This document shows positions 44,658-53,367 of a stretch of DNA of 64,000 bases, one piece after another. The stretch is from Candidatus Tectomicrobia bacterium (GTDB lineage Bacteria; UBA8248): the NCBI GenBank assembly GCA_016192135.1, contig JACPUR010000003.1, forward strand, positions 20,543 to 84,542, written 5' to 3'. The first letter of the stretch is position 1; the number at the start of each line of letters is the position of its first letter. The position numbers and the translations under genes were made by a program. Under the pieces are notes generated by a model. That model ran no database searches. It was given only the letters and a program-made list of their open reading frames with translations, and had not been told where the DNA came from.

Positions 44658-46157
44658 ATGACCGCCCCCTGGCCCGCCAACCCCCTCCTCTACGAGATCA
44701 ACACGCGCGTGTGGTTGCGCGAATTGGCGGGCGGCGGGAAGGGCGCGCGGCCCCTTCCGCTGGATCGGGTCCCCGAGGATGCCCTCCTCCGCTTGAAGGA
44801 AACCGGCTGGGACGCCATCTGGCTCATGGGGGTGTGGAAGGGCTCGCCCGAGGGGGTGCGGATCGCCCGGGCCCATCCGGGCCTCCGGGAGGAGTACCGC
44901 CGCGCCCTCCCGGACCTGGCGGAGGAGGACGTCATCGGCTCCCCCTACGCCGTGGGTGCCTATGAGGCCGCTCCCGAGCTGGGAGGGGACGCCGCCCTCC
45001 TGCACCTTCGGGAGCGGCTGGCGGCGCACGGCATCCGCCTCATCCTCGATTTCGTCCCCAACCACCTGGCCCGCGACCACGCCTGGACGGGGGAGCACCC
45101 CGGGGCCTTCATCCAGGGCTCGGAGGAGGACCTGCGGCGCGAGCCCGGGGACTTCTTCCGGGGCCCCGGGGGGCACGTCCTCGCCCACGGCCGGGACCCC
45201 AACTTCCCCGGCTGGACCGACACGGTTCAGCTCAACTACGCCTCCCCGGAGGCGCGGGAGCTGATGCGCGGGGAGCTCGCCCGCATCGCCGGGCTCTGCG
45301 ACGGGGTGCGCTGCGACATGGCCATGCTGCTCCTCCCCCTTGTGATGGAGCGCACCTGGGGCGGCCGGCTGGGGCCCAATCCCGTCCTGGAGAGCTTCTG
45401 GCCCGGGGCCATCGCCGCCGCGCGGGAGCGGAACCCCGGCTTCATCTTCATCGCCGAGGCTTACTGGGGGCTCGAGGGGGCGCTCCAGCTCGAGGGCTTC
45501 GACTACACCTACGACAAGTGGCTCTACGACCGCCTCCGGGCGGAGGACCCGGGCGCGGTGCGGGACCACCTCCGGGCCTCGGTGGACTACCAGCGGCACT
45601 GCGCCCGCTTCGTCGAGAACCACGACGAGGATCGCGCCGCCCGTGCCTTCGGCCCCGCTCGCTGGCTCCCCGCCGCGGCCGTCAGCTTCGGCGCCCCCGG
45701 CCTCAAGCTCTTCCACGAGGGCCAGCTCGAGGGGAGGAAGGTGCGCCCCCCCGTCCAACTCGCCCGGCGCCCGACCGAGCCCCCCGACCCGGAGGTGGAG
45801 GCCGGCCACCGGCGGCTGATCGCCTTCCTGCGGGAGCCGGTTTTCCGCGAGGGGGAGTTCTCGCTCCCCGATGTGAATTCCGCGGGGCCGGAGGATTCCT
45901 CGAACGAGAGAATCATCGCCCTCCACTGGGCCGGGCGCGGCGGAGGCCGCGTCCTCATCGCCGCCAACCTGGGCGAAATCCCCGCATTCGCCCGCATCCC
46001 CCTGCCCGCCGGCACGGGCGCCCCCTCCTGGACCCTCCTCGACCGCTGGGACGGCAGCCGCTACCTGCGCGCGGAGGTGGAGATGGCCGGGCTGGGCCTC
46101 TTCGTCGCGCTCAAGCCCTGGCAGGTGCACCTGTTCGAGATGACGCCGGGGGGGTGA
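44658..46157 (+). CDS. Alpha-amylase family (GH13) enzyme
   Basis: This 499-residue protein is a cytoplasmic GH13-type protein with no signal peptide. The (beta/alpha)8 motifs are LILDFVPNH, GVRCDMAML with the nucleophile Asp220, FIAEAYWG with the acid/base Glu267, and FVENHDED with the third carboxylate Asp323. The N-terminus LLYEINTRVWLREL is typical of bacterial maltosyltransferase or amylase-like proteins. Residues 400-499 form the C-terminal beta domain. The sugar substrate is unknown; trehalose, glucosylglycerate or glycogen-related reactions are all possible. GAGGAG precedes the ATG. Confidence 0.9.
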   Translation: MTAPWPANPLLYEINTRVWLRELAGGGKGARPLPLDRVPEDALLRLKETGWDAIWLMGVWKGSPEGVRIARAHPGLREEYRRALPDLAEEDVIGSPYAVGAYEAAPELGGDAALLHLRERLAAHGIRLILDFVPNHLARDHAWTGEHPGAFIQGSEEDLRREPGDFFRGPGGHVLAHGRDPNFPGWTDTVQLNYASPEARELMRGELARIAGLCDGVRCDMAMLLLPLVMERTWGGRLGPNPVLESFWPGAIAAARERNPGFIFIAEAYWGLEGALQLEGFDYTYDKWLYDRLRAEDPGAVRDHLRASVDYQRHCARFVENHDEDRAARAFGPARWLPAAAVSFGAPGLKLFHEGQLEGRKVRPPVQLARRPTEPPDPEVEAGHRRLIAFLREPVFREGEFSLPDVNSAGPEDSSNERIIALHWAGRGGGRVLIAANLGEIPAFARIPLPAGTGAPSWTLLDRWDGSRYLRAEVEMAGLGLFVALKPWQVHLFEMTPGG

Positions 46158-46234
46158 GGGGAAGGTTCCTGCGCTTGCCCCGTTTGGGGCGGCCATAGGG
46201 GCCGCGCATGCAGGGCCGTTGGCCGCCTGGGTCT

Positions 46235-46321
46235 GTAGGGGCGACCGGCCGGTCGCCCCTATGAAAAAGGGCCATCGCCCCGTTCGATCTGCAGGGGCGG
46301 GTTTGAAACCCGCCCCTGCAG
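46235..46321. repeat. Variable-core palindrome pair (GTAGGGGC family)
   Basis: TAGGGGCGACCGGCCGGTCG and its complement make a perfect palindrome at 46236-46261. A second, 33-bp near-perfect palindrome at 46289-46321 has CTGCAGGGGCGGG arms around TTTGAAA. They lie between the convergent GH13 and NYN genes and belong to the family also seen at 46894-46971, 54513-54579 and 63358-63419. Confidence 0.85.
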
Positions 46322-46331
46322 GCATTGGCGC

Positions 46332-46862
46332 CTATAACTTATCCAATCTCCTCTTCCGCTCGCGCTCCTTCTTGGGGAGCTTGCGGGGGTTGCCCTTCTT
46401 CTTCGTCGTGAGGCTTCGAGCGGGAGGCGCTTCCTCTGGCTTCTCCTCGTCCATCCACGGCTCGGCTGAGCTCGCCGGAGCCTGGGCCCGCTCGAGCCGC
46501 CCGGCGAACTCCCCCGAGCGCAGCACGGCGCCCGCCTGCCCCTGCGCCGCGGCGCCGAGGGCCCGGTCCGAGGTGACGAGGACGGCGCCCTTCATCTCCC
46601 CGCGCAGCAGGCGGAGGATCAGCTCGTCCGCCGTCTCGTTCCGCGAGAAGAGCACCCGGATGCCCCCGCCGCCGGGCCCCGCCCCGGCGCCGCCCTTGCC
46701 GTCGAAGGCCACCGTGATGGAGAGGGGCTCCCGCGCCGCGCGGCGGTAGGCGCGGAGCCGGCCGAGCAGCGCCTCCCGGCCCGCCTCCAGGTCCCGGCGG
46801 AGGAGGCGGCCCAGCTCCGGGATGGCGGGGATGAGGTTGTAGCCGTCGATGAGGAGCTTCAC
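46332..46862 (-). CDS. NYN-domain (YacP-like) ribonuclease
   Basis: The 176-residue protein begins VKLLIDGYNLIPAIPELG, the hallmark of PIN-like NYN nucleases. The GTG start at 46862 has AGGAG seven bases upstream; longer in-frame starts lead into the repeat at 46894 and are rejected. Other acidic motifs are ITVAFDGKGG, RNETADELILRLL and LVTSDRALGAAAQ, which build the metal site. The tail (about 145-176) is Lys/Arg-rich (LPKKERERKRRLDKL), fitting RNA binding. The family includes the B. subtilis Rae1/YacP ribosome-associated endonuclease. Confidence 0.88.
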   Translation of the reverse strand: MKLLIDGYNLIPAIPELGRLLRRDLEAGREALLGRLRAYRRAAREPLSITVAFDGKGGAGAGPGGGGIRVLFSRNETADELILRLLRGEMKGAVLVTSDRALGAAAQGQAGAVLRSGEFAGRLERAQAPASSAEPWMDEEKPEEAPPARSLTTKKKGNPRKLPKKERERKRRLDKL

Positions 46863-46893
46863 GGGATTCTCCTGACCGTCAAGATCCGACGCG

Positions 46894-46971
46894 CTGCAGG
46901 GGCGGCCCCCCGTGGCCGCCCTACGCCGACGCCGGATGTGTCTGTAGGGGCGCACGGCCGTGCGCCCCTAC
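46894..46971. repeat. Variable-core palindrome pair (GTAGGGGC family)
   Basis: CTGCAGGGGCGGCC with GGCCGCCCTACG (46894-46924) and the perfect 28-bp palindrome GTAGGGGCGCACGG with its complement (46944-46971) lie 19 bp apart. They sit upstream of the NYN gene and downstream of the DinB-like gene, forming the whole 152-bp gap's structure. Confidence 0.85.
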
Positions 46972-47014
46972 GGAAAACATGGCCAATTTTTCCCCGGGAA
47001 GAAAACCCCCTTCC

Positions 47015-47839
47015 TCAATACGGCCGGAAGAGGGACTCGATGAGCACATCCGCCTTTGCCTGGTCCCCGTCGACGAGGAGCCGCCCGGCCCGCCTCCGCT
47101 CCGCGATGGGCGCCCGGCCGCACACCAGGAGGATCATGTCGCTCGCCGTGGCGGAGAGGCGGGCGTCGCACCGCCCGTTCTGATCCTTGAAGAGGGCGGC
47201 CTTGTCCCCGCGGGTTTCCACCTCCCACGCCGCCACCGGTGCGGAGGTTTCGAAGCGGAAGCGGCCGTCCATCCGGGGGTGCTCGGTGTTCTCCCAGAGG
47301 AAGGGGAGGCGCTCCTTGAGGATCTCGACGGCCGCGCCCAGGGCGGGGGAGGCGAGCGGGCTCTCCGGCTCGTTCCGGATGTCCCACTCGTGGAGGATGA
47401 GCTCGTAGAGGCGCTGATCGGGGAAGTTGCGGAGGGGAGTGGGGCAGCGCGGGTGCCAGCCCGGGAGGTCCAGCTCATGGGGCATGAGGCTCTCCAGGGT
47501 GCGCTGGAGCGCCCCCACCGCCTCCTCGAAGCGGTCCGCCCGCGCCGCCCCCGGCAGCGCCAGCAGCTCCTCCATCTGCTTCGCCCGGATGGCCCGGAAT
47601 TCGGGGATGTCCTTCGCCCCGAAGGGGGGCGCGAGCAGCCCCTTGCGCCCGTTCTCGATGACGCCGCGGTAGAACCGCGCCCCCGAGGTCATGTGGCTCA
47701 CCACGTGGGCCGCCGTCCAGCCGGGGCAGTAGCTGGGCGCCCGCCACCTCGCCTCGTCGAAGGTGCGGAAGAGGGAGGTGAGGCGGGGGTTCCCCCGCGC
47801 GAGCCAGGATGCCGAGGCGCTCCAGGACAGGTCCGCCAT
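47015..47839 (-). CDS. DinB/maleylpyruvate isomerase-like protein (copy 1)
   Basis: This 274-residue protein is of the 'maleylpyruvate isomerase family, mycothiol-dependent' class. The start at 47839 has AAGGAG upstream. The N-terminal DinB-like four-helix bundle has YCPGWTAAHVVSHMTSGARF, with the first metal-site His, and ELILHEWDIRNEPE, with the later His and Asp. The C-terminal SCP2-like part has MDGRFRFET and DARLSATASDMILLVCGR. True mycothiol use is known from Actinobacteria; other low-molecular thiols may apply here. It is paralogous to 48407-49225. Confidence 0.85.
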   Translation of the reverse strand: MADLSWSASASWLARGNPRLTSLFRTFDEARWRAPSYCPGWTAAHVVSHMTSGARFYRGVIENGRKGLLAPPFGAKDIPEFRAIRAKQMEELLALPGAARADRFEEAVGALQRTLESLMPHELDLPGWHPRCPTPLRNFPDQRLYELILHEWDIRNEPESPLASPALGAAVEILKERLPFLWENTEHPRMDGRFRFETSAPVAAWEVETRGDKAALFKDQNGRCDARLSATASDMILLVCGRAPIAERRRAGRLLVDGDQAKADVLIESLFRPY

Positions 47840-47863
47840 GCCCGCTCCTTCAAAAAAAGGGGT

Positions 47864-48250
47864 CAATATCCCTCAATAAGCGTCACCAACCGTTACTTCG
47901 GCGGGGGCGGCGGGCCGGAGGGGGGTGGTCGGACCACGCCGCATGGGCTTTATCCATCCTTTATCCCTCAATATCCGCCAATATCCGCGACAAACAAAAA
48001 AGGGGTCTTTTTTGGTCAATATCCGTCAGTATCCGCGACGAGCGACCGGGGGGCGCCTCTTTTCGGCGTGATTATCCGTACTAACCGTTACCAAGCGTGA
48101 CCCCCAATTTGATGCGCTTTTCCCCTCAATTCCCCTCAATTCGCGAGACGCCCCCGCCCGAGCAGGGGAAAGGCGGGCTCGCGCCGCCCGCAGGGAATAT
48201 ACGCCCCGGCCCCGGAAAGCCATTTACCGCAAATGACGCCAATTTCGCGC
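47864..48250. repeat. Clusters of degenerate direct repeats with a 10-bp period
   Basis: The 567-bp gap 47840-48406 holds no gene but six short clusters of 10-bp units. They are: CAATATCCCT/CAATAAGCGT/CACCAACCGT (47864-47893); TATCCATCCT/TTATCCCTCA/ATATCCGCCA/ATATCCGCGA (47951-47990); TCAATATCCG/TCAGTATCCG (48016-48035); ATTATCCGTA/CTAACCGTTA/CCAAGCGTGA (48071-48100); TCCCCTCAAT twice (48121-48140); and TTACCGC/AAATGACGCC/AATTTCGCGC (48224-48250). Units vary, but the 10-bp spacing, about one DNA turn, is kept. The same kinds of unit recur at 60301-60360 and 60581-60620. Confidence 0.75.
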
Positions 48251-48276
48251 ACCTTCGTGCTGGGGGCGGAAAAAGA

Positions 48277-48367
48277 TGTCATCCTGAGGGAGCAAAGCGA
48301 CCGAAGGATATCGGTGTGCCTTTGTCCAAGGACCAAACCGATATCCTTCGCTTCGCTCAGGATGACA
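48277..48367. repeat. GTCATCCTGAG inverted-repeat element, copy 1
   Basis: A 91-bp imperfect inverted repeat: TGTCATCCTGAG..CGAAGGATATCGGT at the left and ACCGATATCCTTCG..CTCAGGATGACA at the right, with a short loop containing TTTGTCC. It has no coding content and lies at the 3' side of the second DinB-like gene. Similar copies lie at 49301 and 58143. Confidence 0.85.
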
Positions 48368-48406
48368 TGCCCTGCGGCAGCGCACGGTCGTGCTTCCCCT
48401 TGCCCC

Positions 48407-49225
48407 TCAGATCGGCCGGAACACCGCCCGCATGAGGGCCTCCGCCCTCGCCCGGTCCCCCTCGACGCGGAGGCGGCCCTGCGCCTCGCGCGCGGCCGGA
48501 TCGGCCCGGCCCGTCAGGAGAAGGAGCATGTCCCCCGTCCCCGCCCCCAGGCGGGCGTCGAAGGCATCGCCGGAAACCAAGGCGAGGGCGCCCTCCCGGG
48601 CCTCCAGGGTGAAGGCGTGGGCGGGCTCCGTCACCTCGACGCGGAAGCGGCCCGCGAGCGCCTTGTCCGGCGCCCCCTCGAACTGGCGCGGGATGCGCTC
48701 CTCCAGCACCCGCGCCACGGTGCCGATGGCCTCGGTCTCGACCGGGGCCTCCGGGCCGTTGCCGAGATCGCGGCGGTGGAGGATCACCTCGCAGAGGCGC
48801 TGGCCCGGGAAGAGGCGCAGCGGCAGGCTCCCCTTGCGGTGCCAGGTGGGCCGGTCCAGGTCCCCGGGCCCGAGGCGGGCCAGGGCCTCGTCCAGCCGCC
48901 GGTCCGCCTCGGCGAGCCGCGCGACGCGCTCCGGGCCGGGCAGGGCGAGCGCCTCCTCCATGATGGCCGCGCGCCGGGCGGCGAACTCCTCCGCCGATCG
49001 GGCGCCCAGCCCGAAGATGACCCGGCCCTCCAGGGCGGCCTCCACCCGATCCGCGTAGGAGGCCGCCCCGCCGGTCATGTGGCCCACCACCTGGGCGGCG
49101 CTCCACTCCGGGCAGAGGGTGGGCCCGCGCCAGTCCGCCTCGCTCATGCCGCGAAGGTATTCGTGGAAGCGCGCGTTCTCGCGCTTGAGCCAGGGGATGG
49201 CGATTCTCCAGGGCGCATCCGTCAT
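48407..49225 (-). CDS. DinB/maleylpyruvate isomerase-like protein (copy 2)
   Basis: This 272-residue paralogue of 47015-47839 has LCPEWSAAQVVGHMTGGAAS at the metal-binding helix (Gln replaces the first His of copy 1, and the second His is kept), LCEVILHRRDLGNGPE later, and an SCP2-like C-terminus (LAGRFRVEVT, DARLGAGTGDMLLLLTGR). The start at 49225 has GAGG upstream; the in-frame extension to 49366 runs into a repeat element and is rejected. The pair looks like an old tandem duplication split by repeats. Confidence 0.82.
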   Translation of the reverse strand: MTDAPWRIAIPWLKRENARFHEYLRGMSEADWRGPTLCPEWSAAQVVGHMTGGAASYADRVEAALEGRVIFGLGARSAEEFAARRAAIMEEALALPGPERVARLAEADRRLDEALARLGPGDLDRPTWHRKGSLPLRLFPGQRLCEVILHRRDLGNGPEAPVETEAIGTVARVLEERIPRQFEGAPDKALAGRFRVEVTEPAHAFTLEAREGALALVSGDAFDARLGAGTGDMLLLLTGRADPAAREAQGRLRVEGDRARAEALMRAVFRPI

Positions 49226-49300
49226 GCCGAATCCTCGACCTCTTTCCCCCCCGGAGGAGCCGCAAATGGCCGTGACTTCCGGCGTGGGAGCAAAAAAGTT

Positions 49301-49396
49301 GTCATCCTGAGGGAACGAAGTGACCGAAGGATATCGGTGTAGAATTCGTCTTTGCTCAAGAACCAAACCGATATCCTTCGCTGCGCTCAGGATGAC
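49301..49396. repeat. GTCATCCTGAG inverted-repeat element, copy 2
   Basis: This 96-bp imperfect inverted repeat, with GTCATCCTGAG and CTCAGGATGAC ends and the same CGAAGGATATCGGTGT / ACCGATATCCTTCG arms as copy 1, differs mainly in the loop. It fills most of the gap between the coxM-like stop (49417) and the DinB-like start (49225). Confidence 0.85.
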
Positions 49397-49416
49397 ACCC
49401 TTGCGGAGCTTTCTCC

Positions 49417-50283
49417 CTATCCCCCCGCCCGCTTGAGCGCCTCATGGAGCGCCCGCCCGGCGTAGACCCGCGCCAGGTGGGCCCGGAACTCCGCCGAGGT
49501 GTGGAAGTCGTCCAGGGGCTCGATTCCCTCGGCGGCGAGGGCGGCCGCCTTCTGGATGGCCCCGGGCGAGGCCGCCCCCCCGGCCAGGGCCTCCTCGACC
49601 CGGCGGGCGCGGTAGGCCGCGGGGGCCACCCCGGTGATCCCGAGGCGCGCCGAGGCGATCCTCCCGCCGTCCAGGGTCACGATCGCCGCCGCCCCGCACA
49701 CGGCGAAGCCGCTCGCCTGCTGGGCGGCCTTGAGATAGGCCCCGCCGCTCCGGGGGGGGAGCGAGGGAACCTCGACGGCGGTGAGTATCTCGGCCGGCCC
49801 CAGCGCGCTCTCGTAGGGGCCCGTGAAGAAGTCCAGGGCCGGGATGCGGCGCGCGCCCTCCGGCCCGGCGGCGAGCATCACCGCCTCGAGGGCGAGGAGG
49901 GCGGCGGGGTAGTCCGCCGCCGGGTCGGCGTGGGCGGCGCTCCCGCCGAGGGTGCCGCGGTTGCGCACCTGGACGTCCCCGATCCGTCCGGCCGCCTCGG
50001 CCAGGAGGGGGCAGCCCTCGCGGACGAGGGGGGAGGTCTCCACCTCGTGATGCGCCGTCAGCGCCCCGATGAGGAGGCCGCGGGCCGTCTTCGTGATCCC
50101 CGCGAGGCCGGGGATGCGGGCGATGTCGACGAGCACGGCCGGGCGTGCGAGCCGGGCCTTGAGGATGGGCAGGAGGCTGTGCCCCCCGGCGAGGAGCCTG
50201 GCGCCCTCGCCGTGCTCGCGGAGGAGGGCGATCGCCTCCTCCAGCGTGCCGGGGCGCTTGTAGTCGAAGGGGGCGGGGATCAC
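49417..50283 (-). CDS. CoxM-type FAD-binding subunit
   Basis: This is the medium, FAD-binding subunit of a molybdenum hydroxylase of the CO dehydrogenase/xanthine dehydrogenase family, 288 residues. The GTG start overlaps the large-subunit stop and has AGGAGG upstream. The N-terminus PAPFDYKRPGTLEEAIALL leads to the FAD motif RLLAGGHSLLPILKARL, and the second FAD motif IGDVQVRNRGTLGGSAAHADP is intact. It comes last in the order S-L-M on the minus strand. Confidence 0.93.
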   Translation of the reverse strand: MIPAPFDYKRPGTLEEAIALLREHGEGARLLAGGHSLLPILKARLARPAVLVDIARIPGLAGITKTARGLLIGALTAHHEVETSPLVREGCPLLAEAAGRIGDVQVRNRGTLGGSAAHADPAADYPAALLALEAVMLAAGPEGARRIPALDFFTGPYESALGPAEILTAVEVPSLPPRSGGAYLKAAQQASGFAVCGAAAIVTLDGGRIASARLGITGVAPAAYRARRVEEALAGGAASPGAIQKAAALAAEGIEPLDDFHTSAEFRAHLARVYAGRALHEALKRAGG

Positions 50284-52628
50284 CGGGCGCCTCCTTTCGA
50301 CTCCCGGATCGCCCGCCAGACCTTCTCGGGCCGGAGCGGCATGTCGAGGTGGCGCACTCCGAAGGGCGCCAGGGCGTCCAGCACGGCGTTCACCACGGCG
50401 GGGGTCGAGCCGATGGTGCCCGCCTCGCCCACCCCCTTGGCCCCGAGCGGGTTCACGTCCGTGGGGGTGGTGGTGTGGCCGAGCTCGAAGCGCGGGAGCA
50501 GGTGCGCCTTGGGGAGGGCGTAGTGCATGAGGGTGGCGTTCAGGGGCTGGCCCCCCTCGCCGTAGATCACCTCCTCCTCCAGCGCCTGCCCGGCGCCCTG
50601 GGCGATGCCGCCGTGGATCTGGCCCCGGACCAGGAGGGGGTTGATCATGTTCCCCACGTCGTCCACCGCGACGTAGCGCAATACCTTCACCTCGCCCGTC
50701 TCCGGGTCCACCTCCACCAGGACGACGTGGGCCCCGAAGGGGAAGGTGAAGTTCGGGGGCTCGAAGAAACGGGTCTCCTCCAGCCCCGGCTCGGCCCCCG
50801 GCGGGAGCTGGATGGCGTCGTAGGCCATGCGGGCGATCCGGGCGAAGGGCGCGGATTTCTCCGGGGCGCTCCGCACGAAGACCTTGCCGCCCTCGAAAGC
50901 GATGTCCGAGGGGTCCGCCTCGAAGCGGAGCGCCGCGAAGCGGGCCATCTTGTCCCGCACCTTGTCCCGGGCGAGGACCACCGCCGAGCCTCCCACCACC
51001 GTGCCCCGGCTCCCGAAGGTGCCCACCCCGTAGGGCACCACGTCGGTGTCCCCGTGGATGACCTCCACGTCGTCGACCGCGACCCCGAGGCCGTCCGCCA
51101 CGATCTGGGCGAAGGAGGTCTCCTGGCCCTGGCCGTGGGGGGAGGCCCCCGAGAAGACCGTCACCTTGCCCGACGGCTCGACGCGCACCCGGGCGCTCTC
51201 CCAGCCCTGGCCCCCCATGGCGGCGGAGGGGCCCATTCCGCAGATCTCGACGTAGGTGGAGAGCCCGATGCCGAGGTAGCGGCCCTCCTTCCGCGCCTCG
51301 GCCTGGCGGCGGCGCATCTCCGGGTAGCCCGCCGTGGCCAGGGCCTTGTCCAATGAGGCGTGGTAGTCCCCGCTGTCGTAGGTCAAGCCCGCCGAGGTGG
51401 GGAAGGGGAACTCCGTCTTGGCCGGGAAATTCTTCCGCCGGATATCCACAGGGTCCATGCCCAGCTCGGCGGCGGCCAGGTCCATCATCCGCTCCAGGAT
51501 GTAGGTGGCCTCGGGCCGGCCCGCCCCGCGGTAGGCGTCGGTCGCCATCTTGTTGGTGAAGACCCCGGTCACCTTCATCTCGATGTTCGGGATCTTGTAG
51601 GGCCCGGGGAGCATGAGGCCGGTCAGGGTGAAGATGCCCACCGTCAGGAGCTGGTAGTACGCCCCGCAGTCCGCCAGGACGTTGTAGCGGAGCGCCGTGA
51701 CGGTGCCGTCGCGCTTCAAGCCCATCTCCACCTCGCCGAGCTGGCCCCGCCCGTGGATGGTGGCGAGGAAGTTCTCGCTCCGGCTCTCGATCCACTTGAC
51801 CGGGCGGCCGAGGGCGCGGCTGGCGTGGGCGGCCAGGGCCTCCTCGCGGTAGACGTTGAGCTTGCTCCCGAAGCCGCCCCCGACTTCGGGCGCGATGACG
51901 CGCAGGCGGTTCTCCGCCATCCCGATCTGCTGGGCGAGGAGGGTGCGCAGCTTGTGGGGCACCTGGGTCGAGGACCAGAGCGTCATCTTGTCCTCGCCCG
52001 GCCGGTAGTGGGCGAGCACCCCGCGCGGTTCCAGCGCCAGGGGGACGACGCGGGGATTGGCGATCTTCCGCTTGATCACCACGTCCGCCGCCCGCAGCCC
52101 GGCCTCGGCGTCCCCGCCCTTGATCTCCCAGCGGAAGGCCGCGTTGTCCTCGAACTGGTCGTGGACTTTGGGCGCGCCCGGGGCGAGGGCCTTCTCCAGG
52201 TCCACCACCGCGTCGAGCGCCTCGTAGTCCACCTCCACGAGATCGGCGGCGTCCCGGGCCTGGTAGCGGGTCTCGGCCGCCACGGCGGCGACGGGCTCCC
52301 CGGCGAAGAGGGCCTTCTTCTCCGCGAGGACCGGCTGGGCGGGCACCCGGGCGTCCGGCACGAGCCCCGCCACGGGCACGGGCCCGATCGCCCCGGCCAG
52401 GTCCGCCCCGGTGTAGACCGCCACCACGCCGGGGGCGCGGCGGGCCTTCGAGGCGTCCACGCCCCGGATGGCGGCGTGGCCGAAGGGACTGCGGACGAAG
52501 GCCAGGTGGAGGGCGCCGGGGAGCTGGATGTCGTCCACGTAGCGGGCCCGGCCCTGGATGAGGCGGGGGTCGTCGCGGCGCTTGATGGGGGCGCCGATGA
52601 ACTTGGGGGCCTCGGGGGCGCGGGCCAT
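50280..52628 (-). CDS. CoxL-type molybdopterin large subunit (form II)
   Basis: This 782-residue Mo-cofactor catalytic subunit has typical features: FIGAPIKRRDDPRLIQGRA, FVRSPFGHAAIRG, and GVGEAGTIGSTPAVVNAV with the catalytic Glu near the C-terminus. The active-site loop (about residue 364) reads AYRGAGR, the form II signature, not the AYRCSFR of true form I CO dehydrogenases. So CO oxidation is doubtful and another aldehyde or N-heterocycle may be the substrate. The ATG at 52628 is preferred over a GTG at 52631 because of the spacing from GGAGGGAGG. It overlaps both neighbours. Confidence 0.94.
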   Translation of the reverse strand: MARAPEAPKFIGAPIKRRDDPRLIQGRARYVDDIQLPGALHLAFVRSPFGHAAIRGVDASKARRAPGVVAVYTGADLAGAIGPVPVAGLVPDARVPAQPVLAEKKALFAGEPVAAVAAETRYQARDAADLVEVDYEALDAVVDLEKALAPGAPKVHDQFEDNAAFRWEIKGGDAEAGLRAADVVIKRKIANPRVVPLALEPRGVLAHYRPGEDKMTLWSSTQVPHKLRTLLAQQIGMAENRLRVIAPEVGGGFGSKLNVYREEALAAHASRALGRPVKWIESRSENFLATIHGRGQLGEVEMGLKRDGTVTALRYNVLADCGAYYQLLTVGIFTLTGLMLPGPYKIPNIEMKVTGVFTNKMATDAYRGAGRPEATYILERMMDLAAAELGMDPVDIRRKNFPAKTEFPFPTSAGLTYDSGDYHASLDKALATAGYPEMRRRQAEARKEGRYLGIGLSTYVEICGMGPSAAMGGQGWESARVRVEPSGKVTVFSGASPHGQGQETSFAQIVADGLGVAVDDVEVIHGDTDVVPYGVGTFGSRGTVVGGSAVVLARDKVRDKMARFAALRFEADPSDIAFEGGKVFVRSAPEKSAPFARIARMAYDAIQLPPGAEPGLEETRFFEPPNFTFPFGAHVVLVEVDPETGEVKVLRYVAVDDVGNMINPLLVRGQIHGGIAQGAGQALEEEVIYGEGGQPLNATLMHYALPKAHLLPRFELGHTTTPTDVNPLGAKGVGEAGTIGSTPAVVNAVLDALAPFGVRHLDMPLRPEKVWRAIRESKGGAR

Positions 52629-53119
52629 CACCGCCTCCCTCCACCTGGGGCCGCGGGGGCGCGCATCTGGGCGGCGGCCGCCTGGATGGCGTCCACGATG
52701 TGCTGGTAGCCCGTGCAGCGGCAGAGGTTCCCCTCGATGCCGCGGCGGATGGCCGCCTCATCGGGGTCCGGGTCGCGCCGGAGGAGCTGCCAGGCGGCCA
52801 GGATCATGCCGGGCGTGCAGTAGCCGCACTGGAGGCCGTGCTTCTCCCAGAACTGCTCCTGGAGGGGGTGGAGCGCCCCGTCCCGGGCAAGGCCCTCGAT
52901 GGTGGTGATCTCGGCGCCGTCCGCCTGGACGGCCAGGACGGTGCAGCTCTTCACGGCCTTGCCGTCCATCAGTACGGTGCAGGCCCCGCAGACGGAGGTC
53001 TCGCAGGCGACGTGGGTGCCGGTGAGGGAGGCCTCGTCCCGGAGCAGGTGGACGAGGAGCATCCGCGGCTCGGCGTCGAACTCCCGGGGCTGGCCGTTGA
53101 TCCGGAGGGAAACCTTCAT
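52628..53119 (-). CDS. CoxS-type [2Fe-2S] small subunit
   Basis: The 163-residue iron-sulfur subunit begins [20 protein letters not shown] after GAGAGG. It holds the plant-type cluster [15 protein letters not shown] and the second cluster [15 protein letters not shown] with [17 protein letters not shown], eight cysteines in all. It is the first gene of the S-L-M transcription unit. Its stop overlaps the large-subunit start. Confidence 0.95.
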   Translation of the reverse strand: MKVSLRINGQPREFDAEPRMLLVHLLRDEASLTGTHVACETSVCGACTVLMDGKAVKSCTVLAVQADGAEITTIEGLARDGALHPLQEQFWEKHGLQCGYCTPGMILAAWQLLRRDPDPDEAAIRRGIEGNLCRCTGYQHIVDAIQAAAAQMRAPAAPGGGRR

Positions 53120-53367
53120 GGCGGCGCCTCTCGACGGGGGAGCCGGGGGCGAGGCGGGACGCCCCCGATCAAGGCTGGGCCCGCGCCTCAAAAAGTGAGG
53201 GAAACGCTTTATCGGGTCTGAATCCAAGCGGCTATGCATCCCAGTATTGAAAACGGGGCCCGGGCTGTCAAGGGAGCCCCGGAGCGGCCCTCCCCGCCTC
53301 GCCACGGGGGGGGATAGCGTGTAAGATGCCCCCCGAAGCCGACAGTCCCGCATCCATGGAGGGCCGC

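Noticed and set aside
42621..46325. Long minus-strand frame (1234 codons)
   Set aside because: It is a shadow of the SGNH and GH13 genes and has low-complexity Gly/Ala/Arg composition.
47864..48250. CRISPR array
   Set aside because: Units are 10 bp, contiguous and degenerate; there are no 24-40 bp repeats with unique spacers and no cas genes.
50280..53119. True aerobic CO dehydrogenase
   Set aside because: The loop AYRGAGR is the form II type; the AYRCSFR signature of CO-oxidising enzymes is absent.
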